Assembly: GCF_000787375.1 (NCBI RefSeq)
Contig: NZ_JRJU01000042.1
Span: 1-34,928, forward strand
DNA length: 34,928 nucleotides
Reading direction: 5' to 3'
DNA from: Halalkalibacter okhensis
GTDB taxonomy: Bacteria > Bacillota > Bacilli > Bacillales > Bacillaceae_D
Every line of letters starts with the position of its first letter. Position 1 is the first letter of the stretch. Under the pieces are notes generated by a model, which did not search any database, was not told where the DNA came from, and saw only the letters and a list, made by a program, of their open reading frames with translations. Both the position numbers and the translations under genes were made by a program. This document shows, piece after piece, positions 22,329 to 31,023 of the stretch.

Positions 22329-22491
22329 GATGCAGTGAGCGAAGCCGGCGTTTTCTTTTAAGCCTTTTTGAGCGCTCTTCTCAACAAGGCGCACGCCGAG
22401 TGTAGCCTCTGCAAAACGGGCTCGCTCTTTTTCCGAAAAAGGCCGATTTTGCCTTTTGGGTGAGGACTCGATGCAGGGTGCGGAGCCGGCG
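22300..22491. repeat. Diverged direct repeat of about 51 bp
   Basis: Copy A 22300-22350 and copy B 22441-22491 agree at about 39 of 51 positions, counted by eye. Shared cores are TTGCCTTTTGG, CTCGATGCAG and AGCCGGCG. Each copy begins with a GGC..GCC hairpin. The remainder of the 22212-22637 spacer is GC-richer than its surroundings and shows no convincing gene on either strand. Confidence 0.65.
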
Positions 22492-22637
22492 CCGAGTGCT
22501 TTTTACGCAGGAGCACAACCACTGCACATTTCCAGGAAACAATCATTTTTGTCACTCTACCCACATAGCCTTCCCAAATTCTTGCTTAACTAGAAGCATT
22601 TTGGGGAAAGTAATTGTATAAAAGGAGTGATGTTTCG

Positions 22638-23951
22638 ATGAAATATGTCATTATCGGTGGAGATGCTGCTGGAATGAGCGCGGCGATGCAAATCGTTCGT
22701 CATGACGAGAAAGCGGAGGTAACAACTCTTGAAATGGGAGAGGTTTACTCTTATGCCCAGTGTGGCCTTCCGTATGTCGTCGGTGGTGTCATTGATTCAT
22801 TTGATTCGTTAATTGCACGTTCTGTAGAGACGTTTCGAGATAAATACGGCATTGACGCTCGAGTGAATCATGAAGTAAAAGCTGTGGATGTCGAGAAAAA
22901 GCTGGTCACTGGCGACGGGTTTGAAGTTCCATATGATAAATTGTTGGTTGCAACCGGCGCGAGCCCAGTTGTTCCCCCTTGGAACGGAGTCCATTTAAAA
23001 GGCATTCACTCTGTTAAGACCATTCCTGATACAAAGGCCTTAATGAACGATTTGGATGGGATTACTAAGGTTGTCGTCATTGGCGGGGGATATATCGGTT
23101 TAGAGATGGCTGAAAACTTTGTAGAGATCGGAAAAGACGTAACAATGATTGAGCGCAACCCACGATTAGCTGGAATCTTTGATGAGGAATTCAGCAAAAA
23201 AATTGGGGATGAGGCCTCAGAACACGGAATTACGCTCAGGTTTAATGAGTCTGTGGAAGCATTTGAGGGCGGCGGTGACGGACGTGTTGCGCGTGTTGTA
23301 ACAGATAAAGGCCATATCGATGCGGAGCTTGTCGTGATAGCCATCGGAGTAAAGCCAAACACAGGTTTTCTTGAAGGAACAGGGATTCATTTATTTGCAA
23401 ATGGGGCCATCAAAGTGAATGCTTTTATGGAGACGAATATCGAGGATGTGTATGCAGCAGGTGATTGTGCGACTCAGTATCACCGAGTCAAAGAGCGAGA
23501 TGACTATATTCCACTTGGCACACATGCAAACAAGCAAGGACGGCTTGCCGGACGCGCAATGATCGGCTCTCCTCGACCATTTCAAGGAGTTGTTGGGACA
23601 TCGATTATTAAGTTTTTCGATTTGACTTTAGCGAGGACCGGCTTATCTGAAGCTGAAATCGAAGCGCAAGGCTACCCTTATGAGACCATCAGCGCGGAAA
23701 TTCCACACATCGCCGGCTATTATCCAAATTCGGAGAAGCTCCATATTCGGATGAGCTATCATACAGAAACAGAACGACTGCTCGGAGCTCAATTGATCGG
23801 CACAGCAGGCGTTGATAAGCGCATTGATGTGCTGGCGACCGCCCTTTTTCATAGAATGCGCATATCCGAACTAGAGGATTTAGATTTAGCATACGCCCCG
23901 CCTTATAACGGCGTATGGGACCCAGTGCAGCAAACCGCAAGAAGGATGTAA
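22638..23951 (+). CDS. CoA-disulfide reductase family FAD oxidoreductase
   Basis: Pyridine nucleotide-disulfide oxidoreductase of 437 residues. Order: FAD-binding VIIGGDAAGMSAA (4-16), redox Cys42 in SYAQCGLPY, FAD motif LLVATGASP, NAD(P)H-binding VVVIGGGYIGLEMAE, second FAD motif VYAAGDCA, and a dimerisation domain ending YAPPYNGVWDPVQ. A single Cys and the two Tyr regions fit CoA-disulfide reductases and the related Nox/persulfide reductases; which substrate it uses is not decidable. No rhodanese domain is fused. ATG follows AAAGGAG; an earlier TTG is rejected. It is one of the few plus-strand genes, and its terminator follows. Confidence 0.9.
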   Translation: MKYVIIGGDAAGMSAAMQIVRHDEKAEVTTLEMGEVYSYAQCGLPYVVGGVIDSFDSLIARSVETFRDKYGIDARVNHEVKAVDVEKKLVTGDGFEVPYDKLLVATGASPVVPPWNGVHLKGIHSVKTIPDTKALMNDLDGITKVVVIGGGYIGLEMAENFVEIGKDVTMIERNPRLAGIFDEEFSKKIGDEASEHGITLRFNESVEAFEGGGDGRVARVVTDKGHIDAELVVIAIGVKPNTGFLEGTGIHLFANGAIKVNAFMETNIEDVYAAGDCATQYHRVKERDDYIPLGTHANKQGRLAGRAMIGSPRPFQGVVGTSIIKFFDLTLARTGLSEAEIEAQGYPYETISAEIPHIAGYYPNSEKLHIRMSYHTETERLLGAQLIGTAGVDKRIDVLATALFHRMRISELEDLDLAYAPPYNGVWDPVQQTARRM

Positions 23952-23982
23952 GCTCTTTTCCTTATTGTTGCAGTGAAGTGCT

Positions 23983-24005
23983 AAAGGGGGGTCTGCCCCC
24001 TTTTT
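23983..24005 (+). terminator. Terminator of the CoA-disulfide reductase family gene
   Basis: AAAGGGGG and CCCCCTTTTT stem with a 5-base loop, T run on the plus strand, about 30 bases past the stop. Confidence 0.85.
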
Positions 24006-24060
24006 GCTATAAAGCTTATTTTTCCGCCTTTAAAACGTCTGATTTCGCTAAAAATACATT

Positions 24061-24140
24061 TTCGCTGTTATATTTCGTTTTTCGCCGATATATTTTGATT
24101 TTCGCTGATATATTTCCATTTTCGCCGATATATTTTGATT
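24061..24140. repeat. 20-bp tandem repeat
   Basis: Four consecutive 20-base units. Units 2 (24081) and 4 (24121) are identical, TTCGCCGATATATTTTGATT; unit 3 (24101) is TTCGCTGATATATTTCCATT; unit 1 (24061) is more diverged. Decayed partial units extend to about 24044 and 24158. It is not a CRISPR array because there are no unique spacers. The rest of the 23952-24275 gap holds the terminator above and an AT-rich stretch before the next gene. Confidence 0.9.
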
Positions 24141-24275
24141 TCCGCTAATAAATGGACCCATCTTCATTTCCCCCACACGATATTCTCGTATGCACAAAAA
24201 TTTGTTGTTAAATATGAAGGGTTTTGTTACATTACGTCGTATAAAATAATCATTACTATTTAAAGAGGTGATAAA

Positions 24276-25244
24276 ATGATTATAAAGAAAAAGGAAATCC
24301 CTATTTTTATTAAAAAATTGCAAGCCCTCCTGCGACGCCTTCCTGAAAATCACGCAAAGGTACCTATCATTAAAGAGACCCTCTCTAAACATCTAGCAGG
24401 ATTCAAAGGCGAAAACTCACTTGACTATCATTTAAGCTTCCTTCCGGAAAAACGCTATTACATCCTCCATGACATCAGGCTCTTCCATAAAGAATATTAT
24501 TTTCAAATTGATACGCTCATTCTTGCACCAAGTTTTATCCTCATTGTTGAAGTTAAAAATATTGCCGGTACCCTCTTCTTCGATCCCGTATTAAACCAAT
24601 TTACTCGAACACTTAACGGGAAGGATGAACTTTTTCCAAATCCCATACTCCAGACAACTAGACAAGAAACCAGACTAAAAGATTGGTTGCATAAAAACAA
24701 ATTTCCCGAGATCCCCATTGCTTCCATCGTTATAAGTAGTCACCCTAAAGCGATTATTCGTACGACTCCCAACTACGCCATAAAGCTATCTAAAAAAGTC
24801 ATTCATTCAGATTTCATTCCAGAAAGAATAGCCCAGTTTGAAAAAGATTATTCTGATGACATATACTCCAACACCGAACAGAAAAAATTAATCCGCACTT
24901 TTTTGAAGAAACATACCCCTAAAGAAACTTCCATTCTTACTCGATTTCAATTAACTGAAACAGATCTTCTTATTGGTGTTCAATGCCCAACCTGCCACCA
25001 CTCACCTATGAAACGCGCTCACGGCTACTGGTTTTGTCCTCTTTGTTCATCCAAATCGAAGCATGCTCACAAGGAAGCATTAACAGATTATTCTCTTTTG
25101 GTTAAATCAACCATAGCTTGCAGGGAAGCGATGAATTATTTACACGTATCTTCGCCATATGTTTGCAGTCGCCTTCTCCGCTCAACAGCCTTTACCTTTT
25201 CCGGCACGAAAAAGGGCCGACTGTATTTTTTAATTGAATCCTAA
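24276..25244 (+). CDS. NERD-domain protein with C-terminal zinc ribbon
   Basis: The 322 residues have a nuclease-related (NERD) domain at about 40-150: GlyGlu46 in GFKGENSLD, Asp79 in FQIDTLIL, Glu92-x-Lys94 in IVEVKNIAG, and Gln126. These are the D/E..ExK residues of the PD-(D/E)xK nuclease fold, so the site looks intact. A CPTC (237-240) and CPLC (254-257) zinc ribbon follows, then a helical tail. Biochemical roles of NERD proteins are largely unknown; DNA processing has been proposed. ATG follows AGAGGTGATAAA. It lies in the accessory insert between prfA and tdk and is AT-rich, suggesting acquisition. Confidence 0.88.
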   Translation: MIIKKKEIPIFIKKLQALLRRLPENHAKVPIIKETLSKHLAGFKGENSLDYHLSFLPEKRYYILHDIRLFHKEYYFQIDTLILAPSFILIVEVKNIAGTLFFDPVLNQFTRTLNGKDELFPNPILQTTRQETRLKDWLHKNKFPEIPIASIVISSHPKAIIRTTPNYAIKLSKKVIHSDFIPERIAQFEKDYSDDIYSNTEQKKLIRTFLKKHTPKETSILTRFQLTETDLLIGVQCPTCHHSPMKRAHGYWFCPLCSSKSKHAHKEALTDYSLLVKSTIACREAMNYLHVSSPYVCSRLLRSTAFTFSGTKKGRLYFLIES

Positions 25245-25253
25245 CCCCACCAC

Positions 25254-25282
25254 CTAAAAAAAAGAAACGCCTATTAGGCGTT
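25254..25282 (-). terminator. Terminator overlapping the lipoprotein stop codon
   Basis: AACGCCTA and TAGGCGTT form the stem (25266-25282), with a T-rich tract TTTCTTTTTTTT after it on the minus strand. The TAA stop of the lipoprotein gene is inside the hairpin. It may also slow plus-strand transcription from the NERD gene. Confidence 0.8.
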
Positions 25283-25765
25283 CCTCTCACTAACATGCAC
25301 TTCATAACGGGGAACTTCAAGGAGAAGATCTCGCTTCAGCTTATCCATCTCTTTTTTCTTATCATCCTCGTTTAAGTTTGCAGGTGGTGTGACATTAACG
25401 AAGGCGTGATGCCCCGCAATGATAACCATCCCTGCTTCCATGCCATGTTCATCTTCAATAATATGGTGTATCAGCTCTTGATCATTCCCGAGATGTCTGC
25501 GTTCTCGGTGCAATGATTTGAAGCCTGTACCTGTATTAACTTCACCTGAATTGTCATAGGCAGGTGGCTGACGAAACAAACTGCCATAATTGACGGGACC
25601 TGGTCCGAGCAATCCATACGCCACTTGACCCGCATCTGGCGTTCTAGCTTCCGGATTATTATGGGTGACCGCATTGCCCCTAGCCTGCGGTGGTTGCGGG
25701 TCCTCCCCACATCCTGACACTAACACGATGCCCAACGCCATACAACTTAGCCATTTTTTGTTCAT
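25274..25765 (-). CDS. Putative sporulation lipoprotein, YhcN/YlaJ-like
   Basis: The 163 residues start with a lipoprotein signal, MNKKWLSCMALGIVLVSGC, whose lipobox LVSGC gives Cys19 as the lipidated residue. A Pro/Asn/Gly-rich low-complexity segment follows (about 22-80), then a small folded part with HIIEDEHGMEAGMVIIAGHHAFVNV. That motif resembles the YhcN/YlaJ family of spore lipoproteins (known in germination and spore coat-membrane work), but similarity is by eye. ATG at 25763-25765 is chosen from GGAGGTG at 8 bases; a TTG two codons earlier is possible. It may be expressed during sporulation. Confidence 0.7.
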   Translation of the reverse strand: MNKKWLSCMALGIVLVSGCGEDPQPPQARGNAVTHNNPEARTPDAGQVAYGLLGPGPVNYGSLFRQPPAYDNSGEVNTGTGFKSLHRERRHLGNDQELIHHIIEDEHGMEAGMVIIAGHHAFVNVTPPANLNEDDKKKEMDKLKRDLLLEVPRYEVHVSERNA

Positions 25766-25842
25766 GTCCAAAGCACCTCCATGCTTACCTATTAGGGGGT
25801 TGCATGAATTAGTATGTCCTCATCATGAACAAAAGGCTCCTG

Positions 25843-26463
25843 TTAGTTTTGACCAGACTTTATCGCAAGACCGGGCAAAAGCGGCGGCTTGTTAGGGATT
25901 TCGTGACAATGACGACAGCGCGGCTCATATGATTCTGATGCGCCGACAAGAATAACTGGATCGGTATAGGATGCTGGCTTTCCATCAATTAAGCGCTGCG
26001 TTCTGCTAGCAGGGGAGCCGCAGCTTGGGCAGACAGCTTGAAGCTTAGTCACTTCTTCAGCTAACGCCATCAAGCGTTGTGTCGGTCCAAATGGTTCACC
26101 ACGGAAATCTTGGTCCAGACCAGCACAAATGACACGTTTCCCATTGTTTGCCAGTTCGTCCACGACAGCAATAATCGCTTCATCAAAAAATTGAACTTCA
26201 TCTATCGCAACGACTTGCGTTTCGTCTTTGACAAGGTCAAGAATGTCCATCGAATGCTTAACAGGTGTTGCCACAACCTTTGTCCCGTTATGCGAAACCA
26301 CTTCTTCCTCACTATAGCGGTTATCGATTTCTGGTTTAAATACTTGAACAACCAACTTTCCAAAACTCACACGACGAACGCGTCTAATTAATTCTTCAGA
26401 CTTTCCGGAAAACATGCTCCCGCAGATCACTTCGATCCAGCCTTCTTGTTTCATCACGTACAT
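25843..26463 (-). CDS. tdk: Thymidine kinase
   Basis: Type II thymidine kinase phosphorylating thymidine with ATP in pyrimidine salvage. The 206 residues include the P-loop [11 protein letters not shown] (15-25), the DEVQFFD motif with the catalytic Glu, and a C-terminal zinc site with CPSC and CRHC pairs. The lasso-loop Tyr is in the SYEPRCRHC region. ATG at 26461-26463 follows GGTGGGGG at 7 bases. It is located between rpmE and the accessory insert; B. subtilis has prfA in this direction without the insert. Confidence 0.97.
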   Translation of the reverse strand: MYVMKQEGWIEVICGSMFSGKSEELIRRVRRVSFGKLVVQVFKPEIDNRYSEEEVVSHNGTKVVATPVKHSMDILDLVKDETQVVAIDEVQFFDEAIIAVVDELANNGKRVICAGLDQDFRGEPFGPTQRLMALAEEVTKLQAVCPSCGSPASRTQRLIDGKPASYTDPVILVGASESYEPRCRHCHEIPNKPPLLPGLAIKSGQN

Positions 26464-26488
26464 TTCTTTTCCCCCACCTTACAGCTAA

Positions 26489-26518
26489 TCTATATGAACG
26501 GAATGATTCCATTTCCAA
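26489..26518 (-). promoter_or_regulatory. Possible tdk promoter
   Basis: TTGGAA, 18-base spacer, TATAGA on the minus strand, about 26 bases before the ATG. The spacer contains the palindrome GGAATCATTCC. The match is moderate. Confidence 0.4.
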
Positions 26519-26539
26519 TGTAATACGTATAGTATGTGC

Positions 26540-26574
26540 AAAAAAAACAGGCAAGAGCTGTGCGCTTGCCTGTT
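26540..26574 (-). terminator. rpmE terminator
   Basis: AACAGGCAAG / CTTGCCTGTT stem, 9-base loop, with a run of seven T on the minus strand, beyond the L31 gene. Confidence 0.9.
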
Positions 26575-26587
26575 CGTTTATCCAGTT

Positions 26588-26833
26588 TTACTTCATGTTG
26601 TATTTCTTCTTGAACTTATCAACACGGCCACCAACATCAGTAAGCTTCTGCTTACCAGTGTAGAACGGGTGAGAATCCGAGCTAATCTCAACTTTTAGAA
26701 GTGGATATGTGTTACCGTCTTCCCATTCGATCGTTTCGTTTGATCCTTTTGTAGAACCAGACAAGAACTTAAAGCCTGTGCTTGTATCTTGGAAAACCAC
26801 TTTTTGGTAATCAGGGTGAATTCCTTGTTTCAT
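26588..26833 (-). CDS. rpmE2: Ribosomal protein L31 type B (zinc-independent)
   Basis: Large-subunit protein L31 of 81 residues. It has no Cys at all, so it is the C-minus type B form (like YtiA of B. subtilis), ending [14 protein letters not shown]. Motifs [33 protein letters not shown] match the type. The start is ATG 26831-26833 ([10 protein letters not shown]), because AGGAG lies 9 bases before it and abuts the upstream ATG. In B. subtilis this locus between tdk and rho carries the zinc-binding type A gene, so the form has been swapped here. Confidence 0.95.
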   Translation of the reverse strand: MKQGIHPDYQKVVFQDTSTGFKFLSGSTKGSNETIEWEDGNTYPLLKVEISSDSHPFYTGKQKLTDVGGRVDKFKKKYNMK

Positions 26834-26897
26834 TACTTTCATCTCCTTTTGCCCTGAATCTCTTCGAAACAGAGTTATCTAAATCACACATGTCGAA

Positions 26898-26926
26898 ATT
26901 ATAACAAGTTGACGGGTAAAAATCAA
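26898..26926 (-). promoter_or_regulatory. SigA promoter of rpmE2
   Basis: TTGATT, 17-base spacer, TATAAT on the minus strand, about 65 bases before the ATG. It is flanked by a 10-bp inverted repeat AAACAGAGTT (26867-26876) and AACTCTGTTT (26925-26934). No Zur-box palindrome was seen. Confidence 0.8.
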
Positions 26927-26960
26927 CTCTGTTTACATAGAAAAAATTGGAGCTTCGCCA

Positions 26961-27002
26961 AGACCGCTGAAAGAGGTACGATTTCACCTTTTTCAGCGGT
27001 CT
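26961..27002 (-). terminator. Hairpin after rho
   Basis: 17-bp stem AGACCGCTGAAAGAGGT / ACCTTTTTCAGCGGTCT with one wobble pair, 18 bases beyond the rho stop. The next T run (TTTTTT) is about 15 bases downstream, so it is either a weak intrinsic terminator or an mRNA 3' end structure. Confidence 0.6.
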
Positions 27003-27019
27003 AGCAGTCTCGTTTCGCC

Positions 27020-28288
27020 TTACCTCTTCACTCTGCGCTTCATTTCTTCATCCATCGCTTCAAAGAAATCAACATTCGTTTTCGTTTCTTTCACTCGTTT
27101 AATGAAGTGATCAACAAATTCTGGCGTATCGCTCATCGTTTTGCGAATCGCCCAAAGCTTTTCTAGCTGGCTTTTTGGCATAAGAAGTTCTTCTTTTCGT
27201 GTACCAGATCTGCGAATATCGATAGAAGGAAAGATTCGACGCTCTGACAACTTTCGGTCAAGATGCAATTCCATGTTTCCTGTTCCTTTGAACTCCTCAT
27301 AAATCACATCGTCCATTCTTGAGCCTGTTTCAACAAGAGCCGTCGCTAAAATCGTTAAGCTTCCACCTTCTTCAATGTTTCTTGCCGCACCAAAGAAACG
27401 CTTAGGACGGTGAAACGCAGCGGGATCGATCCCTCCAGATAGAGTTCGTCCACTTGGCGGGATCACCAAATTATACGCACGAGCTAAACGTGTAATACTA
27501 TCCATAAGGATGACGACGTCTTTTTTGTGTTCAACCAGTCGCATCGCTCTTTCAAGAACAAGTTCTGCTACTTTAATATGATTTTCAGGAACTTCATCGA
27601 AGGTCGAGCTAACCACTTCAGCTTTCACAGAACGCTCAATGTCAGTTACTTCCTCAGGACGCTCATCAATTAAAAGAACAATTAGTTCGACATCAGGGTG
27701 ATTTTCGGCGATGCTGTTTGCGACTTCCTTCATTAAGGATGTCTTCCCTGCCTTTGGCGGGGCAACAATTAATCCACGTTGTCCAAATCCAACAGGTGAA
27801 ATCATATCAATGATTCGGGAGGATACACGACCAGGTGCCGTCTCAAGTTCGATCTTTTGTTCGGGATAAAGAGGTGTCAATGCTGGAAAATAAGGGCGGT
27901 CCCTTGATGTTTCAGGAGCATCTCCATTTACCGCTTCGACATGGAGAAGTCCATGATAGCGTTCATTTTCCTTCGGAGGTCTTACTTTACCAGATACTTT
28001 GTCTCCATTTCTCAAATCAAAACGACGGATTTGTGAAGCAGAAATATAAATATCTTCTGAACTCGGCATGTAATTGATCGGGCGTAAGAAACCGAAGCCT
28101 TCTGACTGAATAATTTCTAAAACACCTTCCATAAACATAAGGCCATCTTTTTCAGCTTGCGCTTTTAAAATAGAAAAGACTAGTTCTTTTTTTGTTAATT
28201 TACTATAATAGGAAACTTTGTACTCTTTAGCCAAACCATAGAGCTCTTTCAGCTTCATATTTTCTAATTCGGAGATATTCACTCCCAT
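27020..28288 (-). CDS. rho: Transcription termination factor Rho
   Basis: Hexameric RNA helicase that ends transcription and, in Bacillus, limits antisense RNA. The 422 residues comprise an N-terminal helical domain (about 1-48), an OSB-fold primary RNA site ([34 protein letters not shown]), and the ATPase core with Walker [10 protein letters not shown] and the R-loop region. ATG 28286-28288 ([17 protein letters not shown]) matches homologues; the frame extends 15 codons upstream. The ribosome site GTGGTG is weak, which may keep levels low. Identity is certain. Confidence 0.97.
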   Translation of the reverse strand: MGVNISELENMKLKELYGLAKEYKVSYYSKLTKKELVFSILKAQAEKDGLMFMEGVLEIIQSEGFGFLRPINYMPSSEDIYISASQIRRFDLRNGDKVSGKVRPPKENERYHGLLHVEAVNGDAPETSRDRPYFPALTPLYPEQKIELETAPGRVSSRIIDMISPVGFGQRGLIVAPPKAGKTSLMKEVANSIAENHPDVELIVLLIDERPEEVTDIERSVKAEVVSSTFDEVPENHIKVAELVLERAMRLVEHKKDVVILMDSITRLARAYNLVIPPSGRTLSGGIDPAAFHRPKRFFGAARNIEEGGSLTILATALVETGSRMDDVIYEEFKGTGNMELHLDRKLSERRIFPSIDIRRSGTRKEELLMPKSQLEKLWAIRKTMSDTPEFVDHFIKRVKETKTNVDFFEAMDEEMKRRVKR

Positions 28289-28604
28289 AAAAAACACCAC
28301 ACTTCTATATATAATAAATCCCCATTTGCACAAATATGTAAATTATGCGGAAGGAGACTGTTTTTTTAATTTTTAAGCATAGGAAAAAATCATATTAAAA
28401 TTCCTCATTGTATCTTTAAACTTTAGAATAAAGTGTAAAGGAAAATTCGAGGGTTCTGGAGATTAGAGGGAAAGGACAAAATAAAAATACGAACATATAT
28501 ACTATTTTAACCATACTATCTACATTTATTCAAGAACAAAACAAAAATTCATAAAAGATACATAATTTAAGGAAACTGAACAACGTCCAGTTTCCTTTAT
28601 CATA
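28289..28604. other. rho upstream region
   Basis: The 316 bases between glpX and rho are AT-rich. They hold the glpX hairpin AAGGAAACTG / CAGTTTCCTT (28569-28597), and a possible promoter TTGTGC-16-TATATA about 25-55 bases before the rho ATG. I saw no open reading frame with a ribosome site on either strand. A long leader, as used for rho autoregulation in some bacteria, is possible but not shown. Confidence 0.5.
28569..28597 (-). terminator. glpX terminator
   Basis: 10-bp stem AAGGAAACTG / CAGTTTCCTT with a 9-base loop, 8 bases past the glpX stop; T tract is poor (TTAAATTATG). Confidence 0.65.
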
Positions 28605-29570
28605 CTAGCGAATCACTAAGTCTGGTTTCTTTTTCATACTATGTTTTCCGTCAACAAAACGTACTGTTCCTGACTTCGCACGCATGACGAGGGATTGCGT
28701 TGTTGCAGAAGAACCATGATAGCGAACGCCTTTTAACAATTCACCATCCGTTACTCCAGTTGCTGCAAAAATACAATCGTCACCTGAAACGAGATCGTCC
28801 ATGTGCAATACTTTGTTCACATCTTCTATTCCCATTTTCTTACAACGAGCTAACTCTGTTTCATTAGCAGGGAGAAGTTTACCTTGAAGCTCTCCACCTA
28901 AACACTTCAATCCAACCGCAGCAATCACACCCTCAGGCGCACCACCTGAGCCGAGCATAATATCTACACCCGTATCGCCAAATGCCGTGTTAATCGCAGC
29001 TGCTACATCACCATCTGATAATAGCTTAATTCTAGCACCCGCTTGACGGATATCATGAATCATCTTTTCGTGACGATCACGATTTAAAATCGATACGACG
29101 AGGTCTTCAATATCTTTGCCCTTAGCTTGTGCAACGGCTTTTAAGTTATCAAGAATCGGTGCATCAATATCCACTTTACCGACTGCCTCTGGTCCGACTG
29201 CGATTTTATCCATGTACATATCTGGTGCATGAAGGAGGTTGCCATGGTCAGCAATGGCAAGTACAGCTAGAGCATTCCACTGTCCGGAAGCAACAATGTT
29301 TGTTCCTTCTAACGGATCTACAGCAACGTCGACACGAGAGCCATAGCCATTCCCAAGCTTCTCCCCAATATAAAGCATGGGTGCCTCGTCCATTTCGCCT
29401 TCTCCGATGACAACGGTACCCTTCATTGGAATCGTATCAAATACGTCACGCATCGCTTCAGTTGCAGCTCGGTCAGCTTCATCTTTGTTTCCACGCCCCA
29501 TCCAGCGTCCTGAGGCTAATGCAGCCGCTTCGGTGACGCGGACTAACTCCATCGATAAACTTCTTTCCAT
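28605..29570 (-). CDS. glpX: Fructose-1,6-bisphosphatase class II
   Basis: Gluconeogenic phosphatase turning fructose 1,6-bisphosphate into fructose 6-phosphate; GlpX type. The 321 residues contain [15 protein letters not shown] (metal-binding acids, about 56-70), [12 protein letters not shown] (about 80-91), and the C-terminal domain with [24 protein letters not shown] follows GGGGGGAG at short distance. It is 18 bases after murA2 and probably in the same transcript. Together with fbaA and tal it puts a carbon-metabolism group in this region, as in B. subtilis. Confidence 0.97.
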   Translation of the reverse strand: MERSLSMELVRVTEAAALASGRWMGRGNKDEADRAATEAMRDVFDTIPMKGTVVIGEGEMDEAPMLYIGEKLGNGYGSRVDVAVDPLEGTNIVASGQWNALAVLAIADHGNLLHAPDMYMDKIAVGPEAVGKVDIDAPILDNLKAVAQAKGKDIEDLVVSILNRDRHEKMIHDIRQAGARIKLLSDGDVAAAINTAFGDTGVDIMLGSGGAPEGVIAAVGLKCLGGELQGKLLPANETELARCKKMGIEDVNKVLHMDDLVSGDDCIFAATGVTDGELLKGVRYHGSSATTQSLVMRAKSGTVRFVDGKHSMKKKPDLVIR

Positions 29571-29588
29571 CTCGCTCCCCCCACGTCA

Positions 29589-30872
29589 TTAACTATTTAC
29601 TTGATCTAACTCCTCTTCGGTCATTGATTCACGCCAAATTTTTGCGCCCAAACCAATGAGCTTCTCCTCTAAGTTCGCATAACCGCGATCAATATGCTCT
29701 AATCCGGAGATTTCAGTAACTCCCTCTGCAAGTAGACCTGCCACAACAAGAGCCGCTCCTGCACGTAAGTCACTTGCACGTACCTTCGCACCTTGAAGCT
29801 TCGTTTTGCCATTGATGATCGCTGAACGACCTTCCACTTTAACATTAGCGCCCATTCTACGTAGCTCATCAATATGCTTAAACCGTGCGTTATAAATCGT
29901 ATCTGTTACAATACTTGTTCCTTCCGCTTGCGTTAAAAGACTAGTAAATGGTTGTTGAAGGTCTGTAGGAAACCCAGGGTAAACAAGTGTTTTAATGTCT
30001 ACCCCCGTTTTGTTTCCACTATTATGTATCAACAATTTGTCGTCTGAAACTTCAATGCCGACTCCCATCTCTCTTAGCTTTGCAATCAGTGACTCAACGT
30101 GATATGGAATAATGTTATCGATGATCACTTTTTGGCCCATAGCAGCAGCTAGAATCATATAGGTACCTGCTTCAATTCGATCTGGAATAATCGAGTGTCT
30201 GCAGCCATTGAGCGACTCAACGCCATCAATTCGAATGACATTCGTGCCGGCTCCCTTGATTTTTGCTCCCATGCTAGTTAAAAGCGTAGCTACATCAATA
30301 ATTTCTGGCTCTTTTGCAGCATTTTCAATGATCGTTTGCCCCTTGGCCTTTACTGCAGCAAGCATAATATTAATCGTTGCGCCTACACTAACCACATCAA
30401 GATAAATCCGTGCTCCCTTGAGCTCATCCGCACGTAAATAAATGGCACCTTGCTCATTCGTTACCTTCGCGCCCAATGCTTCGAATCCTTTAATATGCTG
30501 ATCAATCGGTCTCGGGCCTAAGTTACAGCCACCAGGTAGCCCGATTACAGCTTTCTTAAATTTTCCAAGCATCGCACCCATTAAGTAGTAGGAAGCACGT
30601 AATTTTTTTACACGTCCATTTGGTAATGGCATTGCAATCATTGATTCTGGATTGATCACCATTTCATTTTCCGTTAACTCAACTTTTCCGCCGATTTCCT
30701 CTAGTAGTTCACCTAGCAATTGAACATCAGAAATCTCCGGCAAATTATCAATTATCACTTTAGAATCTGCTAAAATAGCTGCAGGAATTAATGCCACTGC
30801 GCTATTTTTTGCGCCACTAATTTGAACTGTACCTTCTAGCGGATAGCCGCCTTCAATCATTAATTTATCCAT
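29589..30872 (-). CDS. murAB: UDP-N-acetylglucosamine 1-carboxyvinyltransferase 2
   Basis: First committed peptidoglycan step: transfers enolpyruvate from PEP to UDP-GlcNAc. The 427 residues contain Lys22-Asn23 ([10 protein letters not shown]), the reactive Cys116 in [16 protein letters not shown] (fosfomycin target), and the Asp motif [10 protein letters not shown]. The position upstream of glpX and rho indicates the second Bacillus copy (murAB/murZ); the essential copy would lie beyond the other end of the window. ATG follows AGGG at 8 bases. Confidence 0.95.
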   Translation of the reverse strand: MDKLMIEGGYPLEGTVQISGAKNSAVALIPAAILADSKVIIDNLPEISDVQLLGELLEEIGGKVELTENEMVINPESMIAMPLPNGRVKKLRASYYLMGAMLGKFKKAVIGLPGGCNLGPRPIDQHIKGFEALGAKVTNEQGAIYLRADELKGARIYLDVVSVGATINIMLAAVKAKGQTIIENAAKEPEIIDVATLLTSMGAKIKGAGTNVIRIDGVESLNGCRHSIIPDRIEAGTYMILAAAMGQKVIIDNIIPYHVESLIAKLREMGVGIEVSDDKLLIHNSGNKTGVDIKTLVYPGFPTDLQQPFTSLLTQAEGTSIVTDTIYNARFKHIDELRRMGANVKVEGRSAIINGKTKLQGAKVRASDLRAGAALVVAGLLAEGVTEISGLEHIDRGYANLEEKLIGLGAKIWRESMTEEELDQVNS

Positions 30873-30929
30873 AACCGCATCCCTTCCGTTGGTGCATTAT
30901 AAAAAGACACAATTTTACTCTTATCTTCC

Positions 30930-30957
30930 ATTATAACCACAACATTGAAAATGTAAC
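30930..30957 (-). promoter_or_regulatory. Possible murAB promoter
   Basis: GTTACA, 16-base spacer, TATAAT on the minus strand, about 60 bases before the ATG. A second TATAAT lies near 30897 without a good -35. The -10 is perfect, the -35 is 4 of 6. Confidence 0.5.
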
Positions 30958-31023
30958 GTGTTTTTCTATGTACGATTGTATAGGAATTACGAACAAATTG
31001 CTACGGGCGGCAAGGAAAAACGA

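Noticed and set aside
22358-22564. 68-residue minus-strand frame
   Set aside because: Falls wholly in the direct-repeat block with no ribosome site or conserved sequence.
24061-24140. CRISPR array
   Set aside because: Units adjoin with no unique spacers and no cas genes are near. The same holds for 34098-34203.
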